Positions 41,283 through 53,600 are shown, numbered from the stretch's first letter. The stretch is DNA of 64,000 nt from Rhynchopus sp. YZ270_cl-10 (GCA_964035575.1 OZ037854.1:682001-746000), one strand, 5' to 3'. The notes: a model not told the origin generated them from the sequence alone. Translations and numbers: made by a program.

Positions 41283-43675
41283 CTCTTTTGTTCGCGTCTC
41301 CGCCCACCTCACCTATTTCACACATCACATCACCACTGTGCAGTCTCTATTTCCTTCCCCTTCCACTTCCCCTCCCTCTCCACACCTAAAGTGGGACACA
41401 CTATCACCGAGCTCAAGCAACAGAAGAAGGTATGTCACTTGCTTTTCGCACCTATTTTAGTTTATCTTTCCAACATCACCCATTCGCAACGTGTGTGTGT
41501 GTGTGTGTGTGTTTGGGTTGCATGCAGCACTGGAGATGCACAGTGCGCTTTGTTGTTATTTTGTTTCTAGTTTTGTACATTTATTTTGCACAGAGCGTGA
41601 TGAAGCAGCTTGTAGAGAAGGAGCAGCAGCTTACTGAGAAGGTGAAGCAGAAGACGTTGGGGATGGCAATGGCGCAGAAGCAGCAGCCATTTAGTATCGA
41701 TGTACTTGCGCAGATGCCGACTTCGCTATGCAAACCAAAGACCGACGGCGTGGAAAAGCGCGTTGGACGTGCTGGGTTCTACAAGACGTTGATCACCGCT
41801 GTCGCTCGAGATCTCGACGTGTTAATGGATGGGTCACACAAAAGTGCACTGGTGCTGGCGTGTACTTCTGGAGTTGGGAAGACATTTGCAACATTAACAG
41901 CACGACAGGGCTTTCAACAGCAACAGATGGAGAATGGGGGCAAGAAGCGTTATGAACCGGTTGTGGCATACATCGGATTCAGCAGCGTGGCGCCGCTGTC
42001 CTATGCTGAGATGGCCTTTCTCCGTGGTAGAAGCGGACGGACCGAAATCATGACTATTGTCTTCTCGCGCTTGTTTTGTTGGCTCAATGCGTACCAGCAG
42101 CTACAGAGCCCAGCAGATCTTGACATTCCACACTCAGACGTGCAGATGCAGTTCAAACTACCCACCCTGACCGAAGCACAGCTCCAGGCCATGAATGAAG
42201 AATCTTGTGAATTGGTCACAACAGTCGAGGCGATGATCAAGCAGCTCGGGAAACGAACCCCTGGCCTTTTGCTCATGATAGTCCTGGGCGAGGGTCAAGT
42301 GCTGGACGAGCACTGTAAAGATGGTGTGCGGCATGCTCTGGAGGGCCTGCGATACTTACAACTGAGAGTGAGTGACTATGTGAGAGTGCTCCCCATATGC
42401 ACGGGAATTGACCCACAGACCAACCTCGCACATTCTTCGGACGGACTGAACATTCCGGTCAACACGAAAGAGGAAGCTCTCATGAGCATGGAAGAATTCG
42501 ACATCTTACTCCGCAGCATCACTCCTTCTGATGTGCAGGACAAAGACATCCGTCTCTTCACCGCTCTCACATGGCCGCGGGTGGGGTCTGTTATGGCCAT
42601 GCAACATCACCATGAGGGCTTCAGGTTTTCTGCGAATACACATCTCGAGTGGAAGTCGAATATGGATGTGCGGCGTATTCTACAGGGAGCGACATACGGT
42701 TCGTACTCTATAGCGCCCAACGAGGTGCCTACAAATATGATTCGTCTAGCTTGCGCAGATAGGTACCAGTGCCCGGTGATTGACTTCAGCGTGCTCGACA
42801 GCTTCAGAGCTCAGCTGCTAGATGAGGAGTGGTCCCACTTGATTCCCACCTCTGTCGACCTCAAAGAACTGAGCACACAGAGTTGGGGCATGTTTGAGCA
42901 CAACGCATTCCGCACTTTGGCTCTTTTCCTGGGCTTCTTCTATCACAAAAGGGCAGACTCATATAAGCTGCTTTGTGACAAGAACACGGATCGACTGAGC
43001 ACCTGGGTGCCTTGGTGTGTCAAAGTGGTCAGCATCGTCGGAAGGCTGAAGAACGAACTGAATCACTGTCACCCCTTCAAGAGCAAAAGCCATGACACAC
43101 GTGACCAACTCAGTGAAGAATTCAGCACGGCACTCAAGACGCTGCAGAAGGTGGGTGACACGATTCTGGTGCATTGCGGTGGATTGGCAGCGATTGACTT
43201 CATTTTGGTGGTGTTGCAGAAGAAGGACAGACTGGAGGTCCGCTACGCAGATGCACAGTTCAAGCAAGACCCACACGATACGAGTGTAGAAGTCGACGCG
43301 ATGCTCAAGGAGGCAGAAAAAGTCAACACAGCACTGCGTGATGTTCTCCGAGGACAGTTCACGGTACCTGAATGGGATGACAGAAACTTCCTTCTCATCA
43401 CCAACTCCCAGCTCGAAGGTAACTGTGTGATGAGCCCTCTGACGACGACGTGGGAGCCAATGACGAGACTTCTGTACCGCAGTGTTGGAAGTGGGCACAA
43501 CGTCCCTCTACCACCAACCTCGAGTGTGTTGGCATCGCGTCCTGTGTATCCAATGTTCTGTCGACTCCCGGAAATGACCAGGAAGACGTGGAGCACACCG
43601 CCACCGCAGACAGGAGCTAGGATGACGAGAACTGTACCGGTCTTGCGGGTCTTGCGGAGACTCAAATTCATGTAG
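41283..43675 (+). CDS. P-loop NTPase-like protein, copy B (CRN/RHS-like)
   Basis: An upstream exon ends at 41429 (AAG|GTATGT), the intron is 41430-41593 (TTTTGCACAG acceptor), and the first ATG after it is at 41600, giving 691 aa. No ATG lies in frame upstream, so the 5' exon is probably untranslated or has another start. The intron length (164 nt) matches copy A. Visible parts: a Lys/Gln-rich N terminus, Walker A CTSGVGKT (88-95), and a Walker B-like hydrophobic strand LMIVLGEGQ (225-233) in which Gly stands where Asp is usual. A ~230 bp insertion carrying a partial duplication of WEPMTRLLYRSVGS replaces the basic and acidic tail seen in copy A with a different end; the original tail frame remains open at 43702-43923. 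Resemblance to eukaryotic CRN/RHS P-loop families is inferred from motif order. No partner gene is visible. Confidence 0.7.
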
Positions 43676-44260
43676 ATGACCCCACAAGGGGGTGGGAGCC
43701 AATGACGAGACTTCTGTACCGCAGTGTTGGAAGTGAAGACGTGCAGGTCGGTGTTGTCGGTGCGCACAACGTCCCTCCACCACCAACTAAGAAACTCAGA
43801 CGAAAGAGAAGCAAAGCGAAGAGAGAGCAGCAGCCCATAAGAAAAAGGAGGAAATGTAGCACACAAGATCCAGTGCGGGAATGTGAGGGGGAAGATGACG
43901 GCATAGAGAGCAGTAAAGAATGATGTGTGCAACACAGCAACGCAACAGTACGAAGAAAGGTACACATTCGCAGTGTGCAGGGATGACATCATCCGCCATT
44001 GGGAAAGGAAAGCAGGTCGGGAAGCAAAGTAATATTTGAACAGGTTGAAAAATAGATTGATGTTTGGAAGTGGAAGAAAGGCAGTTATAATTTGCAAATG
44101 GCTAGAAGCTTACATTCTGACCTGTTACGTGTTGATGTGCAATTTATGGATGGATGGGTGTTTGTTTCAGGAATCGGTACTATATTTATTCGTTTTTTGG
44201 GGGAGACAGGGAGATCGTTACTTTGGTAAGTAGTGAGTTGAATGGTATAACTTTTCATTC
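43676..44260 (+). other. Old tail and 3' flank of copy B
   Basis: 43694-43737 repeats 43450-43493, after which the ancestral C-terminal frame (KKLRRKRSKAKR, then an acidic end) continues to 43923. If the inserted piece were spliced out the tail could be restored, but I see no convincing intron borders. The rest matches 12806-13140. Confidence 0.6.
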
Positions 44261-45147
44261 AAAAATCAGTGACAGGACACGTGTCCGTCTCTTACTCAAC
44301 CACACAAAGTTTGTGGACAAAAACACACGTGAACGGATTAAGTACGGTATGCTGACAGTAAGGAATGTGCGGTGCAGTGGAGTGGAGGGACAGCAGCGAA
44401 GAACCAAAGGAAAATACGCAGAGCGTTTTCGTGAGACTGAAGGAAGGCTGATGTCGTGATGAAGCGAAAAAAGACTTCTTGTTGAAGTTTCCTTGCTGGT
44501 TCACAGGCTGTGTGTGTGAACTGGTAGTTTGTACATTACTAAGCACTGAGTTTGCAGGTAGTTGTGGTTTTGGTTTTGTGGCTATTTTGCTGCGCTGATG
44601 TGTGATGTTTTATATGACCGCTAATGTCTCAAACCTAGGATAGAGAGGGCTGTTTATGATACTGACTGGTGGGGTTGTGAAGCTATTTTTCTCGCTCTTT
44701 TTTTTATTGTCCGGGCCATTTTGTTCTTCCCAGCCGGAGAGGAATCTCTTGTGATGAAGAAACCTGTACTTTGGTATTTTTGTGAGGGTGGGGAATGTGA
44801 GAGATGAAAGAAGAAAAGAAGACTTGAAATCTGTTTTTGGTGCTATCCGGGGAAAATGTCACAAAATTTCAATCCTATGCACAACGTTTCGCAACGTTTC
44901 ACAACTTTTCACAACTATATGTTGTGAAATTTTGTGAAACTTTGTGAAACGCCGCCCCCCGGATAGCACCAGTTTTTGGAAAGGGAAATGGGGTCAAAGC
45001 AAAGACTACACCTTTAAGAAGGCGCTCGCTTTGGCGGGTGAGAGTATAGTCATGCCACTAAAAAAATATGAATGCAAAATAAACAAAAAACAGAAACTGC
45101 ACAAAAGAACTGACTCATTTACTTTTTCCTTTACTCACTCATCACCA
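44261..45147 (+). repeat. Duplicated gene-tail segment, copy 2
   Basis: Homologous to 39871-40599. It differs mainly by a ~23 bp insertion near 44616-44640 and the MITE at 44838-44971. Confidence 0.8.
44838..44971. mobile_element. TGGTGCT-type MITE, copy 2, with empty-site proof
   Basis: TGGTGCTATCCGGGG at the left is inverted as CCCCGGATAGCACCA at the right. GTTTT lies on both sides (44833-44837 and 44972-44976). The paralogous segment at 40421-40436 reads TCTGTTTTTGGAAAG with no insertion and a single copy of the target, so the element moved in after the segments duplicated. It is 134 bp. The interior has CACAACGTTTC-type words resembling 4174-4352. Confidence 0.9.
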
Positions 45148-45487
45148 CCCGCACAAGAAGCTGACTACCATTTCTCCAAGAAACCTTATGAACCTGCTTT
45201 TTGAAGTCATTTTTAGGTGGCTTCGTACTCCACCTTAACAATTTTCCGACCCCCGCAATTTTCAATTTCACATCACTCTCCCTAAATTCATCTCCCCCTC
45301 TCCTTTCATCCCCGCCCTTCGACAGAGGGGTAACTATTCTCCCTCCCCCTCCCATTGGGGGTGCCTGCGTAGAGGGGTTGTTTGGAACAACTTTTTTGTC
45401 TTTTTCGAGACTGTTGGTGGTTATCTCTTGAACCTTTCTTTCCCTCCTCCTCCCGGCTCTCTGCTCCCCGCTCCCTTCTCCTACACA
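45148..45487 (+). promoter_or_regulatory. 5' flank of the transporter gene
   Basis: Strongly pyrimidine-rich from about 45270 up to CTCCTACACAATG at the chosen start. This looks like a promoter/5'UTR, but no specific element can be named. Confidence 0.35.
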
Positions 45488-47651
45488 ATGTCAGACGCAG
45501 CAGTAGCCGACACACCCGAGACCACCCCAGAAGATGCAATTCCATACGAGAACATCCAAAACAAAGATTCTGCCGGTCTCATTCGCCCCGGCAGCAAAAA
45601 GGCCCCGGAGACCCACAAATCACCCTACGGCCTGAAGGCAACCCTCAGCATCTTCATGTTGGTGAATTTCATTTCATATTACGACCGGGGTGCCATCGCT
45701 GGCGCGCTCACCACCATCAAAAAGGACACCGATATATCCTCTGAACCACTCTCTGATACTGAAGCGGGCGCTGTTGTTTCTGCATTTATGGTAGGGTTTA
45801 TGGTATTTTCCCCTATTTTTGCGGGTCTAGGTGGTTTAGTTAGACCATGCTATACTGTCTCCGCAGGACTATTAGTGTGGATTGCCGCCTGCATAAGCAC
45901 TTCATTATCAGGAAGCTACGCAATGCTTGTGGCCTCACGGTGCTTTGTCGGTATAGGTGAAGCAGCGTACTGTGGATACATCCCTACCATGATTGATGAT
46001 ATGGCACCTCTAAAGATGCGGACATTTTATATCGGAATGTATTTTGCGATGATTCCGGTAGGTACTGCAGCGGGAATGGCAGCTGGAGGCATATTTTCGG
46101 ATGCTTCCTCGATAATGGGGATGAAAGGATGGAAATTTTTGTTTTTTTCTGAATCTTTGTTGATGATACCGCTCATATTTTTGATAGCAAGACTCCCGCA
46201 GGAGATGGGCCGCGGTCGTGGCACCTGCGTGGACCAAACCAAGCTAGAGGTAAGCCAGCAACCCTCTGCGACCTCCATTAACACAAAACGGTCCTCCAAC
46301 GTGGTCTCCTCCACCTCCGTGCCTACGTCACCACACTCCACTACGTCAAATGCCTCTTGGTCGGTACCCCCTTCTGCTCACATCTCGAAGGAAGCGTATC
46401 CCACACCTTTCGCTGCGGTGCTACAACTTCTTCAGAACCCACAATATATGTTCACCACCTTGGGATACGGAATGTACACCTTTGTTCTAGGTGGGGTAGC
46501 CGCCTGGGGGATTACATTCTTACAGCAGAGTGAGTTGCAAATGGACCAGGCTGTTGCTGCAGCATCCTTCGGCATGGTGACCGCGGTGACAGGGATTACC
46601 GGCACATCGATTGGTGGGTGGTACGTAGACCATATCGGGGGTTCTAAAGGGGAGAAGGGGATGACGGCGTGTCATAAATTTAACATTGCGATGACAGTCA
46701 TTTCGGTTCCGGCGGGGCTTCTGTCGTTTATGTTTACGGAAAAGATTTTGTTCTTTTTGTTGTGTTCTGTGGCAGAATTTGCGCTGTTCACTACCACTGC
46801 TCCAGTGAATTCTGTTGTGATGGAGTCAGTACCAGAGAATATGAGGGTATACGCAATGTCCTTCACGATCTTCATCATTCACGGTGTAGGGGACTTCCCG
46901 TCGCCGATCTTAGTAGGGGCGGTGAGCGACCACTTCTCACAAGGCTGCAGTGACTACGACGATGCTGACAACAAGACCAACGCGGAAATTCTCTGCAACG
47001 AAGCGGACAGCGATAAACACTGCTTCTGGGTGGACAAGGTCTGCAGGAACGACACACAGTTGAGAAACGCGATGCTTTTCGTCTTTGCGCTCTTGGTATG
47101 GCAAAACAGAAAAAAAAAAAGGGGGCAATATTGTGTACAGATCCTACCTCGGTAGGTGATTGTCGATACAACAACAAAAAACGCACACAGACTCTCTTTG
47201 TAGTTCTTTTTGAGAAATTCTCAGTACCCATCGTGTTCTTTCAATATAGCATTCTCACAACGAAGTTACAGTAAGACAACAAACATCGGAGGGGTAAAAA
47301 CCCTCCTTAGAATTTTGAATTTTACCCCTCCGATGTTTTTACCCCACCTATATTTTTACCCCACCGGTGTTTGTTGTCTTACTGTAAATGATACTGTATA
47401 ACGTCTCATATTCCACCTTATGGAATACCCAAATAGGGTGTATTGGTTTAGCCAAAAGCCCACTCTTAACTTCAATAACACAGGCCCTTGCTCCCATCTT
47501 CTGGTGTGTCGCGCTTGCCCTGCTGCGTGCCAAGAAAGTGCGTGGCTACGAAGCTATTGGCGACTCAGATTCATCTGATGACGAGGCAGGCAATGACCCG
47601 GTCCTCATTAAAAACGCAGCGTTTGAAGATGGAGAGGCACCGTCAGAGTGA
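45488..47651 (+). CDS. Spinster-like MFS transporter
   Basis: Two exons: 45488-47095 and 47484-47651, joined in phase 0 (CTCTTG|GTATGG ... AACACAG|GCCCTT), 591 aa. Start MSDAAVADTPE is preferred over the in-frame ATG 20 codons upstream, whose extra residues look like translated pyrimidine-rich UTR. A polar N-terminal tail leads to TM1 (LKATLSIFMLVNFISYYDRG); DRGAIAGAL and IPTMIDDMAP ... IPVGTAAGMAAGG match the pattern of Spinster-type transporters, which export lysolipids or sphingosine-1-phosphate in animals. A Ser/Thr-rich cytoplasmic loop separates the two six-helix halves. The last helix (NAMLFVFALL|ALAPIFWCVALALL) exists only after splicing, which supports the exon model, and an acidic tail (SDSSDDEAGND) follows. 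Probably a plasma- or endomembrane lipid/solute carrier; the substrate cannot be read from sequence. Confidence 0.85.
47269..47384. mobile_element. Mariner-type MITE inside the transporter intron
   Basis: CAGTAAGACAACAAACA is perfectly inverted as TGTTTGTTGTCTTACTG, with TA on both sides. Inner arms ATCGGAGGGGTAAAA and TTTTACCCCTCCGAT add a second stem. At 116 bp it makes up nearly a third of the 388-nt intron. TA flanks and CAGT ends fit Tc1/mariner-derived MITEs. Confidence 0.85.
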
Positions 47652-47956
47652 AGTACAAAGCAAAAAAAAGAAAAAAAACGCTCTTTATGTCAGTAGGTGT
47701 AAAGTAGTTGTCGATTTTGCAACAACAAAAAAAAAAAAAAATCAAAAAAAAAAAAAAAAACAAGAAACGATGCTATACAAGCGTGTAGAAAGCGAGAACA
47801 GTTTAAAAAAATGCCCCGTTTTTCTAGCCTAGCGGGATTTTGTGCATTATGGATATCCACTCTCAAAAAACCCCCTCCCTTCCCCCCTCAATTCCAATTT
47901 TGTTTTTTTTACACCCCATCCATTCCCCTCACCCGATGAAACGGAAAAAAAAAAAG

Positions 47957-48107
47957 CACGGCGGACTAACCAGGGGTACTGCTTAGTGGAACTACCAGCC
48001 GTAACGATTTAGTTGTTAACTCTATTCATGGTAATGCTATCATAAAAAAACACTAGTTATTTGGACTAGTAGTGTTACTAGTAGCCCCTCTGATGTAGTC
48101 CGCCGTG
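47957..48107. mobile_element. CACGGCGGACTA MITE, copy 1
   Basis: CACGGCGGACTA is inverted as TAGTCCGCCGTG. 151 bp. The interior shares ACACTAGT, ATTTGGACTA and AGTGG words with the copy at 48546 in the opposite orientation. AAG on both sides may be a 3 bp duplication or chance. Confidence 0.8.
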
Positions 48108-48545
48108 AAGGTGTTGGTCTGCGACTCCAGTTGAAAGAGAATATGTTTTGTCATATTCTGTCGAATTTTCACAAACCATTTCCCCCTTCCCTTTTCTCTG
48201 AACACATAGTCTGTGTCTCTGACCCTCCAGACAATTTGTATTTTCCCCATTTTCGAGTTTTTCTTACGTATGTTTTCAACTTCGTCTTTTTTTTCTAAGG
48301 TTTGTTCTGCACCCATAGGATGCCGTAAGATAGTGGTGAGAAGTGTCGGGTGTGTTTCCGTGTGGGGGTATTATATACAATGTGTCGCAGTCTTTAAAAC
48401 TGCAATTGAGAATCTGACCCAATTTTTGCTTTCAACAATTCGTACAAAAGGGCGCAACACATTTTTACCCCCAAAAAGCCAACGGTTTCCCTGGTGTTTT
48501 TTTTGTCACACCCACACCTCTTCCCGCTAATGTACACTACACCCA

Positions 48546-48698
48546 CACGGCGGACTAATCAGAGGGGGACAACTCATAGTGGTATTAGTCCAAATGACTA
48601 GTGTTTTTACGACTTAGTGTTCCACCAGTAACACAATTGGTTTGGTCGTTATGACTTGTAGTTCCACTAGTAGTCCCTCTACTAGGGAGTCTGCCGTG
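48546..48698. mobile_element. CACGGCGGACTA MITE, copy 2 (inverted)
   Basis: Starts CACGGCGGACTAATC and ends GGAGTCTGCCGTG. 153 bp. Opposite orientation to copy 1, with 438 bp between them. Confidence 0.8.
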
Positions 48699-49160
48699 TA
48701 CCTAATAAAAGCCCCTACCCCACCCATTCGCTCTGTCGTCCTTTTCTTAGGGTTGATGGTGTTACGGGACAACTGTCAAGGGCATGTCAAGGGCATGTCA
48801 AGATAGGTCCCCTCCGGAACACCAGTTGAGATAAAAAAATATATTGGACGACAGAGAAGAGGGTCAACTTTAAAAAAAAACAAAAAAACGTCGTTGGTAT
48901 ACAATGCCATAAACAAAATAAATGTGAGGTCTTTTCTTGCGAGAGCATCAGTTAGGCCTCTTCAACTTTATTTGGTACACTGTCACGAGAGGGCTTTGTA
49001 TTTCAAGTAAACTTTTTTTTTTTACACAGTTTTTGAACGCGTATACAAGGGGCAGTCTTTTCGTACCCCCAACCGGAACCTACATCACAGGCCTAATTAC
49101 CCTGTGTCTGCAATGAGCCTTTCATTCATCTGGCTGATGAGTGGAAGCGGGAGTAGCACA

Positions 49161-49247
49161 TATCAGATGTAAACCACGAAATGGGTGTAGGATTGCATGG
49201 TTGGGTGTCCACCCTGGTACATCCAGTCATTGTACCAAGGTACACTG
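49161..49247 (+). repeat. Dispersed ~85 bp repeat, copy 2
   Basis: Counterpart of 8790-8876 (ACCACGAAA-TGG, TGTAGGA-TGCATGGTTG, CCAAGGTAC). Confidence 0.6.
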
Positions 49248-49943
49248 TAACTACGAACCACAGCAACATCAAAAGACTGCTGCCCTCTGTTACTTTGCCT
49301 TCAAGGTAAAGCTCTTCAAAGCTTTTTGTTTTGTTCCGTTGCCAAAAAAAAGGGGTTGTTGGTGTGATTCAGGGGGTACGGAGAACCCACGGACAACCCA
49401 CGGAAGAACCACGGGGGAACCACGGAGAATCCGTTTGGTGATCACACCAGTTGTGTTTACTGTTTTTTTTTTTTGGGGGGTTTTTTTGTGGTGTTTTGGT
49501 TCCGTTTTGATCCTCTCTGGTGTATATTTTCTTCTCTCTTCCCTTCTATTTTTGGAGGTTAATTTCTTTGTTCTCTTATGTTTAGTGTAGGAAAGGAAAT
49601 GTGGGGGTTTTATACACACCATTTCGTCACCCAAAATATATTCTGTTGTGTCGTGTGTTTTATTACTCACGACTTGAGGTACCTGAAGCCCGAGAGAAGT
49701 GCAGTCTCAAATGGAGCGTTCCCCACTCATTTCAGAGAGTCTGGACTATCTGAACCTTTTTTTAAAAAGGAAGGTAACTTTATAATTCGTGGATACCTAA
49801 GTAAATGGGGTCCCTTGCACAGGCTTCTGATCATCAACAGAGGAGACGCGGTGTGGTTGCAGAAACGTTTATTTTATTTTTTGTTTGTTTTTCGCTCTTC
49901 CGCACGACTCTATAGACCAGCACTTATTATTTCTTTCTTCAAA

Positions 49944-49995
49944 GGTTCACTATGCACCACAGGCTCATGGTCATTCTTATAAACTCTTCTTTTTT
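49944..49995 (+). repeat. Diverged hairpin motif
   Basis: GGTTCACTATGCACCACAGG, CTCATGGTCATTC, TTATAAAC and TCTTCTTTTTT keep the order of the hairpin motif in the first 10 kb, but the stem is weakened. Confidence 0.35.
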
Positions 49996-50107
49996 GTGTG
50001 TGCAAGAAGCACCCTCACACACCCACCAAAAATAAAACCCCCCCCACCCCCCACCCACACCACTCCAGTGGTTGTGACATAACAAGGCATATTTAAAAAA
50101 ATACTTA

Positions 50108-50533
50108 CAGTGGTTAAAGAAAGTTCCGCCTAAGAAAAGTGCCCGCCTAAGAAAAGTTCCGCCTAAAGTAATTTCCGCCATCGATTTCAATTCCGCCATT
50201 AGTTTAGGCGGGGATTTATTTTATGCCCAATTTTTTTTTTGGGGGGATTTTTTCCTAAGGATTCTGGGGGGAGTTCTGCGTGAAATTGTGCCAAAACCAG
50301 AGCAAAACAGAGAGATCCAACCATTTTGAGCTTTGTGTGTGATTTTATTTTTATGGAATGTTATCTTTTCTTTTCATTTTTATTTTCTGGTCGAAAAAAT
50401 CTCCTAAGGTGGGGGAAAAAATCAGTTACCCCCTTGCAAAAGTGCCCGCCTAAGAAAAGTTCCGCCTAAAGTAATTTCCGCCATCGATTTCAATTCCGCC
50501 ATTAGTTTAGGCGTAAACTTTCTTTAACCACTG
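50108..50533. mobile_element. Mariner-type MITE with internal direct repeats
   Basis: CAGTGGTTAAAGAAAGTT is perfectly inverted as AACTTTCTTTAACCACTG, with TA on both sides (50106-50107, 50534-50535). A ~70 bp block (CGCCTAAGAAAAGTTCCGCC ... CCGCCATTAGTTTAGGCG) is repeated near each end (about 50143-50213 and 50447-50513). No transposase frame. Confidence 0.9.
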
Positions 50534-50693
50534 TACCCCCATCATTTCCCCTTTTCTCTCCATCTCCTTCTCCATTCACCAACTCACCTCAAAAACCGCA
50601 GGGCATAGGGAGGGCCAACGACCTCTCTCCTCCTCCTCCTTCTTCCTCTCGTCTTTTTTTTTTATTTCTTTTCTCTGGAAAAGAAACAACACA

Positions 50694-53600
50694 ATGCCTG
50701 CTTCGAACAGCAGCTGGCAGGGTCCTCCACAGAAGCCTGGGGGTGGGATGGGGGTACAGTGTTCGATTTTGCAGAGCATTGAGGCAAAGAGTACTCTCGG
50801 TGGGGTAACCGCCGCTGTCGCTGACGAAGAAGGCAATATGTGGGTTGCGGGAAACGAAGCCTCCGACTTTGCAATCACATTGCGCAAACCACAATCCGGT
50901 GAATTGGTGGATACTGTACGCCCTGCGGAACCACCTCAAGCTTCGATCACTAATATGCTGGCAAGCGATACATCCATTTGGGCGGTGACTTCTGAAGGGC
51001 GAGCATTGATCTTCAATTCACGCACCCGCCGTCAAAAAACCTCTGTCATTCTTGCCGCAGAACCCATCACCTCCGCAACCGTCTCCTCCTCTGTTGTTTA
51101 CATCACCACCAAAACTGCTATTAAACTCTACGACGGATCGTCAGGACAATGCCTCAAATGGTGGTCCGTTCAACACCCATGCAGCGGCATTTCCGTTCTC
51201 TCCAATGACACTGTAGTAAGCGGGCATCAAACCGGAAACCTCTGTTTTTGGGACGCAACCCCTAACGGAAGCACCACTTCCTCTACGGGATCCCTCATTA
51301 AGGATATCGAAGGGCACGACGGGGAGGTTACATGCCTTGCGTCAATCAATCTGTCAACACGGTACCACCTTCCTTCTGTGATCAGCGGAGGGAAAGATGC
51401 GGTTATCCGCATCTGGAATGAGGCCGGCGCAGGAGGGGACTCTCCGTCCGCAGAGCTGCGAGGCCATTCCGCCCCGGTGCGCTGTTTGATCTGCGTTTCA
51501 ACCACTTTGCTTGCTTCCTGCAGTTTGGACGGTCGGATTGTACTGTGGGATTTGCAAGCATTAAAGAGTGTTGGAGCGTTGGATCAACATGGTTCCCCTT
51601 TGGTAGGTCTTTCTTCTGCACAATCTTTGTTGAACAGTGTGTTGTGGTCGTTAGGGGAAAATGAAAGTTTGACGGTATGGGGGTTGCGTCATAGGGTTCC
51701 TGAGGCGGCGAAATATGAGTCGCTTACAGCAGAGTTGAGTAGAAAAGATAGGATGCTTCGTGCAGCGCATGAGGAGCTAGAAAAGCTTGAGGTGGCGAAC
51801 AGAAGGCTGCGGACCGAAACGCCGCCACCAATTCAAGAGCGTCATACCCTCCCTTTGATTGCTTCTTCGTCCGCTCCTGTCCCGCTGTCACCGCATGCAA
51901 TGCCAACAGAGAGACTTGAGTCGCACACCAAAGACATTCTCTCTTCTTTAGAGTATCTCGCAAACAACTTTGCCACAGAGCAGATGCCTTCTGGCAACCC
52001 TTTCGAACAGCTTTCGCAGGGAAGGCTTGCAGCAGGGGAGGTGCCGCAAGAATGGCGTGCCGTTCCAGAGCATCTCGCTGCAGTGCAGGCATCGCTGAAT
52101 GACAAATGGGCGGCGTTAAGCTTGGTGGATGATATGACCATAGAGTATAAATACGATTCAGGCCCGTTGGAAAATGTTGTTCGGGTGTTGCGAGCGGAGT
52201 TGGACCATGAGACACAGAAGGTGGCCAGGCTCACTACCTCTACGGTAAGCCATTTGAACAACAGAATTGAAGACGCGATGGCGCAAAATGAGTCAAAAGA
52301 TGCAGAGCTTCGTGACATTGCGAGGGCACTCTCAAAAAGCAAAACCCAAGAAGAAAGCTTGACGCTGGCACACAATACACAGACCCTTCAAATCGAAAAA
52401 ATGCGGATCGTACAAGACCAACTCACTGCGGACCTCGAACGCAAAGAAAGCGAGGTGTTCGACCTTCAGCAAAAGCTTCGTGAGCTTTCTGATATGTCCG
52501 ACTCACGCAATAAAATCAATTCTCTTCAGAACGCTAAGACGCAGGCAGAGCAGCAGGCACTCAAATTCCAACAGGAAAATGAGGAATTGGTACTGCTTCT
52601 TGACAAATACCGTCAGCCTTCCGGAGCAAAGTCGAGAGCAGTAACCTACGAAAAGATAGAGAAAGGAGCAGAGAAGAAGACAACCACCATGCACCTCGAA
52701 GACATCCTTGCGGCCATCAAGCAAAACTCTTTCGAAGACGATATCAGAAAGCGTCTCGGTGCCACCACCACCTCCTCCAAGACCCAAGAGGTCGACAACG
52801 TGTCTCTCCCCTCCTCCAATTCCTCTTCCCCTCCCTCAGAGCCTTCCCGTCGTACCCGGAAGCAGGATTTCATCTCATTTCTCTCGCATCTTCAAATCCC
52901 GCAGGCGGTCGACAAATTTTGCAATGAAGGCCGTCTGCAAGAACTCCATGACTACGTTGTCAGCCGCGATGCATCTCTCTGCCCTGAACCGAATGTAGGG
53001 AGCGAGATGCGCACTCTAAAAACCCTGTTGGATACATCAGACCAAAACCTCCTTGAAGGAAGGGAAGAGAACAATGTTTTGAGGTCTCAAATGCACCAAA
53101 CGGAAGATGTCCTGCAGAGTGAACGCCTTTCTCATAAACACGCACTTCGCGTTAAGGAAGACGAGGTGGCGAAACTCTCAACAGATCTACAGCTTGCAAG
53201 CAGCCTTGCACATTCCGCCAACACAAACACCGCAGAAAGAGAAGAAGCCCTCCGGGAAGCTGTACAGCACCATTCACTCTTGCAGGCGCAAAACGCGGAT
53301 CTTTCCCACTCCCTCTCCCTCATGCAAAAAGAAGGCTCCCTCGTTGCCAAGAATGTCACCCTCCTTCTCTGCGTCCTTCAGGATCTTAGCGATGCTGCCG
53401 ACATCCCATTAGACCACTCTCTTCAAGAACTGCTCGAAGGTGCCGATGAAGGGATTAATCAATCCGAAACGCTTCCGGTTGTGACTAGCCAGGTTAAATT
53501 GATTTTGGCTGGTCTAAAAGGACAGAGGAGGCGTCTTGATGATGTGAAGGCAGACTGCCTTTCGGTGCATGACATTATCCTGGGGGAACTCAAGAGGGTT

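Larger units (their letters stand above)
47652..50693. other. Intergenic region between transporter and WD40 gene
   Basis: No convincing gene. An 87-codon minus-strand frame at 48316-48053 (MGKIQIVWRVRDTDYVFR, balanced composition) starts between the two MITEs and ends inside one, so it is doubtful. Other content has its own entries. 49378-49432 holds a short (GAACCACGG)n-like minisatellite, and 50540-50690 is pyrimidine-rich leader sequence. Confidence 0.55.
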
